Part shown: positions 9,901-18,641 of the stretch, one piece after another
Layout: each line of letters starts with the position of its first letter
Position numbering within the stretch: the first letter of the stretch is position 1
Source: Pirellulaceae bacterium
Lineage (GTDB): Bacteria > Planctomycetota > Planctomycetia > Pirellulales > Pirellulaceae
Reading direction: 5' to 3'
DNA length: 64,000 bases
Assembly (NCBI GenBank): GCA_019636375.1
Contig: JAHBXS010000001.1
Span: 1,302,001 to 1,366,000 of the forward strand
Position numbers and translations under genes: made by a program
The notes under the pieces: model-generated
What the model was told of the DNA's origin: nothing
The model's database searches: none
The model's input: the letters and a program-made list of their open reading frames with translations, nothing else

Positions 9901-10720
9901 CAGTCTCGCTCGCTTTGATCAAGCGATTCCGTTGTATCAAGAGGTATTGAACTGGCGTGAATCGAATCAAGGTGCGGAACATCCCGAAACGATGGATTTG
10001 ATGAATACTTTGGGTGCTAGTTATTGGGCCAACGATCAGGTGGAGCAAGCGATCCCCGTCTTGGAAGAAACGCTCAAACGCATGGAAAAGGTGCTAGGAC
10101 GCGATCACAAAACGACCCAAGCGACGCTGGGCAATCTTGGCATCAGTTATCGTGATGCAGGTCGAGCGGAGGAAGGCTTGCCAATGTTGGAAGAAGCCTA
10201 CCGAACGATGGGGGATACGGCTCCCTTCGCATGGCTCGGGCCGCAACTTCTGACCACCTACGTTCAGCAAGACGACCATGCCAAGGCAGTCGAATTTGGC
10301 ACCGAACTTTTAGCCCAAGCCAAATTGCTGTTTCCCGAAAAAGGCACAGCATTGGCCCGTCAGTTAGTGGCCATCTGCCGCGATTTGAAAAACACGGACC
10401 AAACGCAAGAAGTCAAAACGGCGATTGTGGAATCGATCGCGATTCTTGAACAGGAACAAGCGGAAGACTGGCAATTTTTCGAAGCCAAAGCCATCTTGGG
10501 AGTTGTCTGCTTGAAGCAAGGAGATTATGACGAAGCGAACCTAAATTTAGTTCAAGGCTACGAAGGTCTCGCAGTAAGAGCAAGCTCAATTCCGCCCATC
10601 CGCCGAGGTATTCTCAAGTCAACTTTGAAAAGCTTGATCCAACTGTCAGAATTAACCAATCGCCCGGAAGAAAAAGCCAAGTGGGAAGCGGAGTTGCAAA
10701 AGACTAGGCTTTGTCCCTAA
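6908..10720 (+). CDS. Transmembrane Ser/Thr protein kinase with C-terminal TPR array
   Basis: The 1270-residue protein opens with the planctomycete N-terminal segment (EEREAFLDAFCLGDSALRQR). The kinase domain spans about 105-410: the P-loop around LGQGGMGEVWRA, the lysine in VALKVIRAG, the catalytic loop HRDLKPGN (near 228), DFGLAKAMG and GTLKYMSPEQA. One membrane helix (about 432-455) follows, then an Ala/Glu/Arg-rich coiled coil. From about 540 to 1200 there are at least a dozen roughly 42-residue TPR units of the TPR_12 type, recognisable by the recurring GDEHP and AxPLxEE motifs. The kinase should be cytoplasmic, with the TPR array on the other side of the membrane as a protein-binding sensor. 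The last residues (TRLCP) and the stop codon lie within a palindromic repeat. Confidence 0.93.
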   Translation: MNESEILKVALRLHGEEREAFLDAFCLGDSALRQRIEARLVIETDAPPIAEPNPSPDFASVTTSIEFQTGQDDFELRSSDANSESDQMADELEIASDLKPVAWVGPYQLKQRLGQGGMGEVWRAVQNEPVRREVALKVIRAGIGSKEILARFAAERQALALMNHPNIAKILDAGTTPEGQPYFVMELVLGTRLTTYCDQLRLSVAERLQLFIDVCSGVQHAHQKGIIHRDLKPGNIIVGIQDGKPVPKIIDFGLAKAMGAAGQLTEQSLLTNIGQILGTLKYMSPEQASLDPVDIDTRTDIYALGVILYELLTGSTPLDDPSIKGQAALKVLEYIRDHDPVKPSSKLSSISHEERSSVTGKRRTDNQRLSRALAGDLDWIVMKALERDRGRRYESASGFAADIARFLNNEPVTARPPSMRYRIGKFARKNRVGVTVAVILFVSLLAGVIGTSWGLRQAILARDAESLAREAETKAKERETAQRLAAERQQKLAEVAAEQERLAKEESNRRLNQIELINEAVFDIFAGFDIKQVKQGTDPVEYVLGNRLAEMGKQLDADAINDPLILANLLNRLGNTLVSLGLNQEAIEFLKSALKLRGEILGNEHDDTITTTNNLAAAYRANEQFDLAMPLYENAYELRRENLGDKHPNTLISLSNMALGYGSRGQYDRAIPMLEEVLKLRRETLGETHADTMSTISNLATGYLSAGEPNRAIPLFEEVLARYRELDAEDHSDFGMIMSNLAAAYESSGQVQKAIPLFEEALRFYRERFGRDHPETLTSLNNLAYGFQQNRQPTQALPLFEELLKLSIGRFGDEHPKSALAKANLGALHLLMGNHQAASPLLEQALRVYEVEFGDSHPKTVSVLNSLAVVYRATNRNEEALAIFERSLKVLRETLGDDHPSTLNALNNTAASYLTAGQVDKSVPLFELALEKFRDKFGNEHPMTMNGMNNLAAAYIRLNRIADAIPLLEELINLQRTKLGADHPETIKRIVSLASQYRSLARFDQAIPLYQEVLNWRESNQGAEHPETMDLMNTLGASYWANDQVEQAIPVLEETLKRMEKVLGRDHKTTQATLGNLGISYRDAGRAEEGLPMLEEAYRTMGDTAPFAWLGPQLLTTYVQQDDHAKAVEFGTELLAQAKLLFPEKGTALARQLVAICRDLKNTDQTQEVKTAIVESIAILEQEQAEDWQFFEAKAILGVVCLKQGDYDEANLNLVQGYEGLAVRASSIPPIRRGILKSTLKSLIQLSELTNRPEEKAKWEAELQKTRLCP

Positions 10721-10830
10721 AGTGGTAGCGGAAGTCGTCAAGACTTTCGTAGCCCCCCGAAAAGCCCAGAAAACGAACGAAAGTCTTGATGACTTCCGCT
10801 ACATTTTCGAGTTTCGGGACAAAGACTAGT
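10702..10830. repeat. Palindromic intergenic repeat, copy 2 (overlaps a gene end)
   Basis: The left arm begins GACTAGGCTTTGTCCC (10702-10717) and the right arm ends GGGACAAAGACTAGT (10816-10830). The inner arms are GTAGCGGAAGTCGTCAAGAC on the left and its near-complement on the right, separated by about 20 bases. The whole 129 bases could fold as one long hairpin. The left arm supplies the last codons and the TAA of the kinase gene (10718-10720), so insertion probably changed that protein's C-terminus. As a hairpin it may also act as a transcription barrier. Confidence 0.8.
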
Positions 10831-10980
10831 AGCGATTGAGTGCTTTTTGGCACAGTTTATCGGGTTAATGTTTACTTCTTCAGACATTCCTTCAGCATTT
10901 CTCGTGCAATCCAGCGGCGCTCATTTTCTTGCGCTGGACGACGACTCCATAATCAGGCGAGCGGCAGATGAAAGAATTCC

Positions 10981-11035
10981 AACCCGAAACGTAAGTGAGG
11001 GAACAAACGATAATCCCTCGCTGACGGAGCGGGTT
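10981..11035. repeat. Inverted repeat between convergent genes
   Basis: The left arm starts AACCCGAAACGTAAGTGAGG (10981) and the right arm (11014-11035) ends GCGGGTT. The arms are about 22 bases each with a few mismatches, separated by 11 bases. The sequence type (AACCCG...GTCAGCGAGGGA) is one I associate with dispersed planctomycete repeats. It lies between the convergent kinase and PEP-CTERM genes and could terminate transcription, though no T-run follows. Confidence 0.55.
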
Positions 11036-11076
11036 GTCGTAGGTAAATTCTTGTTTGCCGCTCGGTTTATGATCCA

Positions 11077-14000
11077 TTAAGTTGCCGCTACCGACCGTCT
11101 GCGAACTCTGAAGCTCAGGCCGAGTAGCGTGAGTCCGACCAACATGGCACTGCTGGGTTCGGGGACAGCAGTGAACAGGCTCACGCCATTTCCACCGCCC
11201 GGATTGTAGGTGATGAACAAATCCATGCCGCCAAAGTTGCCAACCAAGGCCCCCTCGCCAAGTCCCGCGAACATACCCGTGGAAGCCCCACCGGCTTGCA
11301 TCACCGAGAACACTTGGTTGAATCCCAACTCAAACCCATCGATCAAGCTCACGTTGAGTGAACCGTTGACACTCAAATCGCCAGCGATCTGAAAGCGATC
11401 GTATTGACCGTCCAGCAGCCCGCCCAATTCGATAAACGTCGCCGAGTTCAGGCCCAACACCAAATTGCCGCCAAAGCTGACGATATCGGGCGAATTGCCC
11501 GGATGGACGCCACCCTCCAAGTACACCGTTCCGGTCCCGGTAAACGCACCGGCTCCGGTCCAATCGCCCAAGATGACAGTGCCGCTATTGGCTGCCGTTC
11601 GAATCTCGGCTCCGTTGTGTAAGACATTGTTATGGAAAGTGGTAGTGCCACCGCCGGTCGTAACGATCAACGCCCCGCTAAAGTTCTCTATGTGCCCCAG
11701 GACATCCGAAGTTCCGGAACTGAAGACCATCGCACCGTGGTTCTCCCAGCCACCGTTGGCAATGAACTGACCTCGGCCACCAATAAAACCGCTGGACTGA
11801 TTCACCATTTCTTGGCCGACTCGGAAGACGCCGTTGAAATTGTTGATCTCGTTCGAATTGATACCACTGCCATCGAATCGCAATTGACCACCAAACGCAT
11901 TCAGTTCACCCGCATTGGTAAGGTTCCCAGCAAATCTCAGCCGCTCTCCAGCGGATGCCTCTAGTTCACCATTGGCGGTGTTGAGGATCGAAACACCGAG
12001 CGTTGCGTTGCCAAATAATGTGCCGCTGTTGGTCAAGTTCACTTCTGTCATGTCAACTCCCGAGACAGCGTTCAACGCAGACAAACTGCTGACATTGGTA
12101 TAGCCTGAATGATTCAAAGCCCCTGCCAGACTACCGCTGTTTTTGTTGATGGCGGCAAAATGGTTGAGTGACATCGTGCCAAATTCCAGGCGTCCACCGT
12201 TGAGGTTGATGGTTCCCAAGTCCCCGATGGAAGTCGTGCCGCCGACGCTGACTAGCCCGTTATTGACCAGGTTCAAAATACCGGTCCCACTGCCCCCGAC
12301 GGTCAAATTTCCTGAATTGTTCCACTGGGAGCCCGCTCCGGTAACCGTTGCAGTACCATCGGAACCATTCTGGAAACCGAGGAACCCCGACGTGTTAGAA
12401 ACCTGACCGCCGAGTTGGATCGACAACGTTCCCGTTCCAGAATTGCCCAGCGTCAACGAACCGGAGTTATTCCATTGCGAGCCCGCACCAGCGATGGTTG
12501 CGGTGCCCGTGCTTCCGCCGCTGAGCCCAACAACGCCATTGGTGCTGGTCACGACCCCCGCTGATTGAACGTTTAGTGTTCCTGTTCCAGAACCGCCTAC
12601 TGTCAGCGAGCCTGAATTATTCCACTCCGAACCCGCACCGCTGACCGTGGCCGTGCCATTTGCACTGGATGTTGAACCCACGATTCCATTGAAATTGGAA
12701 AACACACCTCCGCTGGATACGGTCAGAGTACCTGTGCCAAGCTCGCCAATCCAAACATTTCCTGAATTATTCCAAACGGCATTAGCACCCGAAACCGTTG
12801 CCGAGCCAAATGTCCCGTTACCCTGACCGACAGTCGCCCAGCCACCATTGGTAACTGTGGAATTCGCTCCCACTCTTAGGTTGCCAGAGGTGCTCGTGTT
12901 TGTGGTATGACCAATATAAATCCCCATTCCCGACCCAGATGTTGAGTTACCTACATGCACTCGACCATTACTATTGACATTCAAAATCCCACTGGCCGAT
13001 GTAATGTCCCAGCCCACATGCAGGTTATTGCCAACTGACCAACGAGAATTGGCACCGGTAATCGTTGCGGTTCCAGTGCTTCCAGCGTTGAACCCAACAA
13101 AGCCATTGGTGCTAGTCACAACCCCTGCCGATTGAACGTTCAACGTTCCCGTTCCCGAATTGCCCACCGTCAACGAGCCGGAGTTATTCCATTGCGAGCC
13201 CGCACCGGTGATGGTTGCGGTTCCAGTGCTTCCGGAGTTGCGCCCCACAAAGCCATTGGTGCTAGTCACAACCCCTGCGGATTGAACGTTTAGTGTTCCC
13301 GTTCCAGAACTGCCAATCGTCAACAAGCCGGAACTATTCCACTGCGAACCCGCACCGCTGACCGTCGCGGTGCCATTTCCACTGGAAAATGTACCCACGG
13401 AGGCATCGCTATTGGAAAATACTCCCCCGTTGGATACCGTCAGAGTACCCGTGCCAATTTCGCCAATCAAGGCAGCTCCTGAATTATTCCAAACAGCATT
13501 GGCACCCGAAACCGTTGCCGAGCCAAACGTGCCGTTGCTCTGACCGACAGTCACAAAGCCACCATTGGTAACGGTGGAATTCGCGCCCACACGAACATTG
13601 CCGGCGGTGGTCGAGCTTGTGGCATGACCAACATAAATTCCCATCCCCGTCCCGGTTGTTGAGTCACCTACATGCACTCGCCCGCTACTATTGACGTTCA
13701 AGGTTCCGGAGGCAGTCGGGCTATCCCATCCCACATGCAAATTATTGCTGATCGACCATCGAGAATTGGTGCCCTCGACGGTGGCCGTTCCTGAACTTCC
13801 GCTATTTAGTCCCAAGTAACCGTTTGAACTCGTGGCGACTCCTCCACCCAGCAAATTCAACGTACCTGAACCGGAACGACCAACGTACAAATCACTTGAG
13901 TTATTCCAAACTGAGCCGGCACCATCTACTGTCACACGTCCGCTGCTTCCCGAATTCCAGCCGAGATAACTCGTCGATGTATTAAGCTGAGATCCGCTTA

Positions 14001-14655
14001 AAACGTTTAGATTAGCCTGAGGATCACCTGGAATTATTCCAACGTAGGTTGTACCTTGTACCGTCCCAATGGCACCGCTTGTCAAGTTAATGGTTCCCCG
14101 ATTTTCCAAATTGGTTTTGACGGTAAGTCGAGTACCGGCACCATGATCGCCGTCGAGAGTCAACGTTGCCCCCGAATAAATGATTGCTCCGCCGTTTACC
14201 AAATTGAAATGGAGGCCACGAACCATAAAAAAAGTCCCTGATCCGGAGACATTAAAAGCATCGAAAAGTTCACGGTGGATGGACAAAACGTATTGCGTGC
14301 TGTCCGTGCTTTCAAACGTGGTGTTTCCACCGGTGACCGAAAGTCGATGGAGGGAACGGTTGCCAGTTACACTGTCCCATTGGGCCGTCGAAGTCCCAGT
14401 ACTAATTTGAGCTGTATCGAGAATGCCTGGCGTGCCATTGGACCAATTGCCGCCAAGGTCATACCACCCAGAAGTACCGTTCCAGGTACTAAAAATCTGC
14501 CCCGAAGCAGCTCCAACTTGCAAGACCAACGCGACAAAAACCACTCCCAGCGCCATCTTTCGAATGGCCTTGAGCAACGGCCGCGACAGATCGCATGCGG
14601 GACAAACGGATAGATTACAACGGGTTTGGTCTTCAGGGTGAATCATGGTAAACAT
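11077..14655 (-). CDS. Large secreted T5SS/PEP-CTERM repeat protein
   Basis: The protein has 1192 residues. A hydrophobic export segment at about 33-50 (MALGVVFVALVLQVGAA) follows a charged N-terminus. The body is a series of roughly 48-50-residue units with the recurring elements GTGTLNVQSAGVV, GSTGTATITGAGSQWNN and SGSLTVG, the pattern of T5SS/PEP-CTERM-associated repeats that fold as a beta-helix. A non-repetitive autotransporter-like strand region follows. The protein ends with VPEPSSAMLVGLTLLGL and a basic tail (RVRRR), a standard PEP-CTERM sorting signal. It should be exported and then processed by an exosortase; none is in the window. Two adjacent blocks of 239 residues are close copies of one another. 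The function is probably surface or matrix structure; the repeats give no ligand. Confidence 0.9.
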   Translation of the reverse strand: MFTMIHPEDQTRCNLSVCPACDLSRPLLKAIRKMALGVVFVALVLQVGAASGQIFSTWNGTSGWYDLGGNWSNGTPGILDTAQISTGTSTAQWDSVTGNRSLHRLSVTGGNTTFESTDSTQYVLSIHRELFDAFNVSGSGTFFMVRGLHFNLVNGGAIIYSGATLTLDGDHGAGTRLTVKTNLENRGTINLTSGAIGTVQGTTYVGIIPGDPQANLNVLSGSQLNTSTSYLGWNSGSSGRVTVDGAGSVWNNSSDLYVGRSGSGTLNLLGGGVATSSNGYLGLNSGSSGTATVEGTNSRWSISNNLHVGWDSPTASGTLNVNSSGRVHVGDSTTGTGMGIYVGHATSSTTAGNVRVGANSTVTNGGFVTVGQSNGTFGSATVSGANAVWNNSGAALIGEIGTGTLTVSNGGVFSNSDASVGTFSSGNGTATVSGAGSQWNSSGLLTIGSSGTGTLNVQSAGVVTSTNGFVGRNSGSTGTATITGAGSQWNNSGSLTVGNSGTGTLNVQSAGVVTSTNGFVGFNAGSTGTATITGANSRWSVGNNLHVGWDITSASGILNVNSNGRVHVGNSTSGSGMGIYIGHTTNTSTSGNLRVGANSTVTNGGWATVGQGNGTFGSATVSGANAVWNNSGNVWIGELGTGTLTVSSGGVFSNFNGIVGSTSSANGTATVSGAGSEWNNSGSLTVGGSGTGTLNVQSAGVVTSTNGVVGLSGGSTGTATIAGAGSQWNNSGSLTLGNSGTGTLSIQLGGQVSNTSGFLGFQNGSDGTATVTGAGSQWNNSGNLTVGGSGTGILNLVNNGLVSVGGTTSIGDLGTINLNGGRLEFGTMSLNHFAAINKNSGSLAGALNHSGYTNVSSLSALNAVSGVDMTEVNLTNSGTLFGNATLGVSILNTANGELEASAGERLRFAGNLTNAGELNAFGGQLRFDGSGINSNEINNFNGVFRVGQEMVNQSSGFIGGRGQFIANGGWENHGAMVFSSGTSDVLGHIENFSGALIVTTGGGTTTFHNNVLHNGAEIRTAANSGTVILGDWTGAGAFTGTGTVYLEGGVHPGNSPDIVSFGGNLVLGLNSATFIELGGLLDGQYDRFQIAGDLSVNGSLNVSLIDGFELGFNQVFSVMQAGGASTGMFAGLGEGALVGNFGGMDLFITYNPGGGNGVSLFTAVPEPSSAMLVGLTLLGLSFRVRRRSVAAT
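12352..13785 (-). repeat. 717-bp tandem duplication inside the PEP-CTERM gene
   Basis: Matching landmarks recur with exact spacing. The CCTGAATTATTCCAAAC stretch occurs at 12761 and 13478, and CGAGAATTGG occurs at 13043 and 13760, in both cases 717 bases (239 codons) apart. Each block contains the same order of sub-repeats, including SRWS..NNLHVGWD, NGRVHVG and SGANAVWNNSG. The outer limits given are approximate. Confidence 0.7.
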
Positions 14656-14699
14656 TGTTGTTGAGTGACAATTGAAAATCGAAACAGGTCGTGATTTTG

Positions 14700-14785
14700 C
14701 AGGCAGAGCCTGAACTCAGTGGGTCCCCATGCTCTGCCTGGGGACCAGCTTAGGCAGAGCCTGGGAACCAGGTCAGTGGGTTCCT
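14700..14785. repeat. AGGCAGAGCCTG repeat cluster upstream of the PEP-CTERM gene
   Basis: The unit AGGCAGAGCCTG occurs at 14701 and at about 14751, with an inverted form (GCTCTGCCTGGGGACC) between them. The direct copies are followed by TCAGTGGGT. The cluster can form alternative hairpins. It occupies the region 45-130 bases upstream of the PEP-CTERM gene start, where its promoter or leader is expected. The rest of the 383-base gap up to the sigma-factor gene is A/T-rich and shows nothing further. Confidence 0.5.
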
Positions 14786-15038
14786 AAATCTTGCCCAATA
14801 CGATCAACCCTGCGAAGTGATTTGTTTTTGGACTGAAATTCTAAAAAATTTGTTCTTTTTCCTAAAGTTTTCATTCTTTTGCTCTTTTTGGCCGTTTTTT
14901 GTTTGCCCCATCCATTCGTCTTAGCCCTCAACGGCCAGGAATCGGCATATTTCATTTTTGTTTTGTCTGGTGCATACTGACGACAACAGGGTGCGCCTGA
15001 AAGCAGCGTCTCGTATTTGTAAATTCCGTTGAAATTTG

Positions 15039-15701
15039 ATGAGCCAAAACGATTCCCAGATTCTCGAACAGGTTAACGAGGCCCTGAAATCGGATGCCAC
15101 CGCTACCGCGATCCAGATTCTATTCGAAGCCTACGGCAGTCGTCTGGAACGACTGATATCTGTTCGTCTTGATCCACGCGTTGCCGCCCGTGTCGATGCC
15201 GCCGATGTACTCCAAGAAGCCTTTGTTGAAATCTCCGAGAAAATCCCCTCCTATCAAGAGAGTTCGCAATTGCCGTTGTATCTATGGCTACGGACCATTG
15301 TGCTGGAGCGGGTGATTGCCACTCATCGAACTCATCTAGTAACTCAGAAACGGGACGTGCGTCGAGAGGCCAAGCGACACCGTGCCGAAAACTCGTTTGA
15401 TAGTGCGATGTCGTTGGCCAATCTGTTACTGGGAGACGACACATCGGTTTCGGGTAAAGCCATTCGCACGGAGCGGCACCAGGTATTGGCGGAGGCATTG
15501 GAGCAGTTATCGCCCAGCGATCATGAAATCGTCTTACTTCGCATCTATGAAAATTTGACCAATCAAGAGGTCAGCGAAATATTGGGAATCGATTCCGGAG
15601 CCGCCAGCAAACGGTTTATTCGAGCGATCCAGCGATTGGGCAACCTGCTCCGTTCCCTGCCAGACTTCGAGACCACTTCCGGTTTTTTCAAGCATGTTTG
15701 A
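15039..15701 (+). CDS. ECF-type RNA polymerase sigma factor
   Basis: The 220-residue protein has region 2 with VDAADVLQEAFVEISEKIP and a following YLWLRTIVLERVI, and region 4 with LEQLSPSDHEIVLLRIYENL and the helix-turn-helix QEVSEILGIDSGAASKRF. The insert between the regions is rich in basic residues. The type is common in planctomycetes, where such sigma factors are often linked to kinases or surface proteins. No anti-sigma gene is adjacent. The divergent neighbour is the PEP-CTERM protein, making that gene a possible target; this is inference from position only. The ATG at 15039 is preferred over a TTG immediately before it. Confidence 0.85.
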   Translation: MSQNDSQILEQVNEALKSDATATAIQILFEAYGSRLERLISVRLDPRVAARVDAADVLQEAFVEISEKIPSYQESSQLPLYLWLRTIVLERVIATHRTHLVTQKRDVRREAKRHRAENSFDSAMSLANLLLGDDTSVSGKAIRTERHQVLAEALEQLSPSDHEIVLLRIYENLTNQEVSEILGIDSGAASKRFIRAIQRLGNLLRSLPDFETTSGFFKHV

Positions 15702-15788
15702 GGCTTGAAAGCATGGATCAAGACGACAATTCGTTTTGACATCATCACACCCCAACTTAAATTTCGAAGGATGCGATTTAATTCGAAA

Positions 15789-16973
15789 CTACTCTCGTTC
15801 GATTTGCCGGCAGAGGTAAAGGCCGATAGCAAAGAAGACGATGTTACCGAGCCAAACAGAAAAGCCTGGTAAGTGGCCACCCTTCGCTTGACCAACCCCG
15901 TACATCAGAAGAGGGTAGTACAAGAACAAGATCGGTGCAAAGCACAAAGCGAAATTGGTCCAAAAGTCAAACCTTCGCATCAGGATTGACATCGGGGCAC
16001 CGATGAGCACGAACGCCAAGCAGCTAAAACCATTGGCCCAACGGCGGTACGGTTCAGTCGCCAATCGATAGCCATCGTAGTACTTCTCGCGAACCCGATA
16101 CAATTCGGCTCCCCATTGCGGATGTGTCATCCCATAAAAATCTCCTGCCAGATGTTGTGACGCCAATCTCGCTGCTAAGTGACGTCGATCAGACACCAAC
16201 TCGCTGTGATGTTGGGCAAACTGGTTTTTCATATCGCGGAGAGGGAGATTCCAAGGCTGGCTGCTCACATCCGCTCGACGGCTGACATCCCCCAACGGAA
16301 TCGGAATGTCGCGATTGTCGAACCAGACGCTCGCTTGATTGCCAACCGTGATGTGGGCATGATGCAGGGAAACAATCAATTGCTCTGCCTCGGCATCTAC
16401 AATAATTTCTGCCGACCGAGCACGGATTTGCAACGAGTCCGAGTCGCTTGCTCCTGAGCGCACAATGAATGGGTTGATGAGTTGTTGCCCATCAACGCGA
16501 TCGACATCAATATAGATACGCCCCTTGGAGAATTGCCCCTGAGCTTTGAGCATCGTGTAAATCGTCTCGGCTGACGAATTTAGGATCACACGATAGACTC
16601 CCTTGCGCCCCCATGACACTGCGACATCGTTTAGATAAACCGTCGCCAAGCTCAGCAAAAATGCAATGACTAAACCCGGCACGATCAAGACCAACGGCGA
16701 AATTCCCGCTGATTTCACGGCCACGACTTCATTTGCTGAGCTAATTCGTCCATAGACAACACAGGCTGCAAACAAAATGGTTGCCGGGATCGAGAAAGAC
16801 AGAGCCGTTGGCAATGTGTAGGGGATAAGTTGTAGGATTGTTTCCAGAGTCAGTTTCTCGCGCCAGGCTTCTTGCACCAAGAAAACCATGACAATAAAAA
16901 ACGTCATCGAAGACAAGGCAATCGAAAACGTTTTAAATAGTTCCGATAGAACATAACGGGTGATCAGAGTCAT
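15789..16973 (-). CDS. LptF/LptG-type (YjgP/YjgQ) permease
   Basis: The protein has 394 residues. It opens MTLITRYVLSELFKTFSIAL with a first membrane helix, followed by two further helices (about 50-70 and 100-120), a large periplasmic beta-rich domain (about 125-300), and three helices near the end (about 310-390). This is the normal LptF/G layout and length. LptF and LptG form the membrane part of the ABC exporter that extracts lipopolysaccharide from the inner membrane. Only one such gene is here, with no LptB or LptC nearby. The N-terminal motifs (LIPYTLPTALSFSIP, then SANEVVAVKSAGIS) are typical of the family. Confidence 0.85.
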   Translation of the reverse strand: MTLITRYVLSELFKTFSIALSSMTFFIVMVFLVQEAWREKLTLETILQLIPYTLPTALSFSIPATILFAACVVYGRISSANEVVAVKSAGISPLVLIVPGLVIAFLLSLATVYLNDVAVSWGRKGVYRVILNSSAETIYTMLKAQGQFSKGRIYIDVDRVDGQQLINPFIVRSGASDSDSLQIRARSAEIIVDAEAEQLIVSLHHAHITVGNQASVWFDNRDIPIPLGDVSRRADVSSQPWNLPLRDMKNQFAQHHSELVSDRRHLAARLASQHLAGDFYGMTHPQWGAELYRVREKYYDGYRLATEPYRRWANGFSCLAFVLIGAPMSILMRRFDFWTNFALCFAPILFLYYPLLMYGVGQAKGGHLPGFSVWLGNIVFFAIGLYLCRQIERE

Positions 16974-17206
16974 CTACGGGATCGTCACAAATTGATTTTC
17001 ACCCGCGTTTCTCACATTCGAATGCCGATCCGAAAACTCTGAATTAATCGCCGAGGCGCGAACGAGTGAATGAAATCCAATGACACTGATCGCAAAACGG
17101 GCTCTTATTCAGTCGTGAGAAATACGGGAACGTTGGGTGCAGATTATGACGACTTTTGGCGGATTGGTGCAGAAGAGTTTTCGAAAACCGCTAGCAACTG
17201 AGTTTT

Positions 17207-18514
17207 CTATTCGGCGATTTTGGAGGAAGACTCGTCATCTTCCCCTTTTCCACGTACCAAATCCATGAGCGCGATAACCATTTTGCCATAGTTACGCACT
17301 GACTCTTGCAAGTTTCGGTTTGCTTCGGCCTGTTCGGCTTGAGCTTGCAAAGCCAAGTAGCCCGTCGATTCCCATTTGCGAGCGTTTTCGCCGCTGGCCT
17401 CAGTGATTTGCGAAATCACTTCTTTAAAATTCTCAACCAACGGCCAACCCGAACTTCCAAAATCTTGATGAACATAGGGGCCACGACCATAGTTCGCGAA
17501 CTCTTCAGCAACTTGCCGACGATTTAATCCCATCACTAGTTGCACGAGAATCCAAATCAAGCAAATCGCGGTAACAGCCATCGGAACAACTGCCCCCATC
17601 AATGTGCCGGTCACCCAGAAAAAGACTCCGGATATGAGGCAAGAAACTACCAGAGCCACCCATGACAGCGGATGTACTGATGGAGGCAATTTCTCGCCAT
17701 CTTTGTCGCGGCTGCGACCACCTGCATGGCTCGTCAAATCTTGGCTTAAGACCTTGGCGATAATCACGGTAATGTTGTCGGGACCTCCACGCAGGTTGGA
17801 GACATCGACCAACAATTGACCGGCAACTGATGGCTCGAAGTTTTGCAAAATCACTCCAATTTCTTCGTCAGTCATCTGCCCTGTCAAACCGTCTGTACAC
17901 AACATGTACACATCGCCCGTTTGAACCGGAAATGGCCCTTCGACGTCAACGCGGACCTCCGAATAGGGCCCCAGAGACCGGGTGATCACATTTTTGGGAA
18001 TTTTAATCTCATCCATATCGCCTTTGATCTGCCCCGCAGCACGCATTTCCCACACGAGACTATGATCAAAGGTTAATTGGTCAATGTGGTTTTGGCGGAC
18101 CCGATAAACGCGACTGTCACCAACATGGCCACAGACAATCCCCTCTGGAAGTAACAACATGGAACTGCAGGTTGTCCCCATATTGTGGAATTCCTCGTTC
18201 GCTTGGCCTCGGCGATGGATTTCTGTATTGGCGTCGGCGATAGCACGGTGCAGAGATTCCGCAGGATTTGCGCCCCCGTATTTGGCGTAGAGATGCGGAA
18301 TTTGTTCGACGGCAATTTTGCTGGCAAGTTCCCCGGCAGCATGTGCTCCCATGCCATCGGCTACGATAAACAAGTGCCCCCGCCGATTCCATTGGTCCAT
18401 GGTGCTGGCAAGAGACACAAAAAAATTGTCCTGGTTGTTCGTTCGCCGCATCCCGACATCGCTCTGCGAAGCGATTTGCAAGACGGAATCCCATTTAATA
18501 AGGCTATTTGACAT
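17207..18514 (-). CDS. PP2C-type protein phosphatase with membrane anchor
   Basis: The 435-residue protein has a PP2C domain at about 8-255 with all expected metal-binding motifs: RRTNNQDNFF, FIVADGMGAHAAGE, GTTCSSMLLL, CGHVGDSRVYRV, MLCTDGLTGQMTDEEI and GGPDNITVI. Two close membrane helices follow (about 278-325), then a C-terminal cytoplasmic tail of about 100 residues predicted to be helical and Glu/Gln-rich. It should remove phosphate from Ser/Thr residues, countering kinases such as the one at 6908, though no direct link is shown. The gene is transcribed away from the PEGA lipoprotein gene, with a 127-base shared upstream region. Confidence 0.93.
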   Translation of the reverse strand: MSNSLIKWDSVLQIASQSDVGMRRTNNQDNFFVSLASTMDQWNRRGHLFIVADGMGAHAAGELASKIAVEQIPHLYAKYGGANPAESLHRAIADANTEIHRRGQANEEFHNMGTTCSSMLLLPEGIVCGHVGDSRVYRVRQNHIDQLTFDHSLVWEMRAAGQIKGDMDEIKIPKNVITRSLGPYSEVRVDVEGPFPVQTGDVYMLCTDGLTGQMTDEEIGVILQNFEPSVAGQLLVDVSNLRGGPDNITVIIAKVLSQDLTSHAGGRSRDKDGEKLPPSVHPLSWVALVVSCLISGVFFWVTGTLMGAVVPMAVTAICLIWILVQLVMGLNRRQVAEEFANYGRGPYVHQDFGSSGWPLVENFKEVISQITEASGENARKWESTGYLALQAQAEQAEANRNLQESVRNYGKMVIALMDLVRGKGEDDESSSKIAE

Positions 18515-18641
18515 GCGGCCCAGCGATAACTTTGACGTTACTTAGAATTTCGTATTTTACCCGCAATTTTTCGTTTCGAACATCGGATTAAGGCGAATTT
18601 CGGGCTTGGAATCGGCAAAAAGTCTCTCTATACTCCCCGCC

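Noticed and set aside
12300..13950. CRISPR-like array suggested by regularly spaced repeats
   Set aside because: The repeats are coding, in frame, with a 48-50-codon period in a beta-helix protein, and neither spacer nor cas genes are present.
15103..15498. 131-residue minus-strand frame inside the ECF sigma gene
   Set aside because: Shadow of the sigma factor, whose region 2 and 4 motifs are clear.
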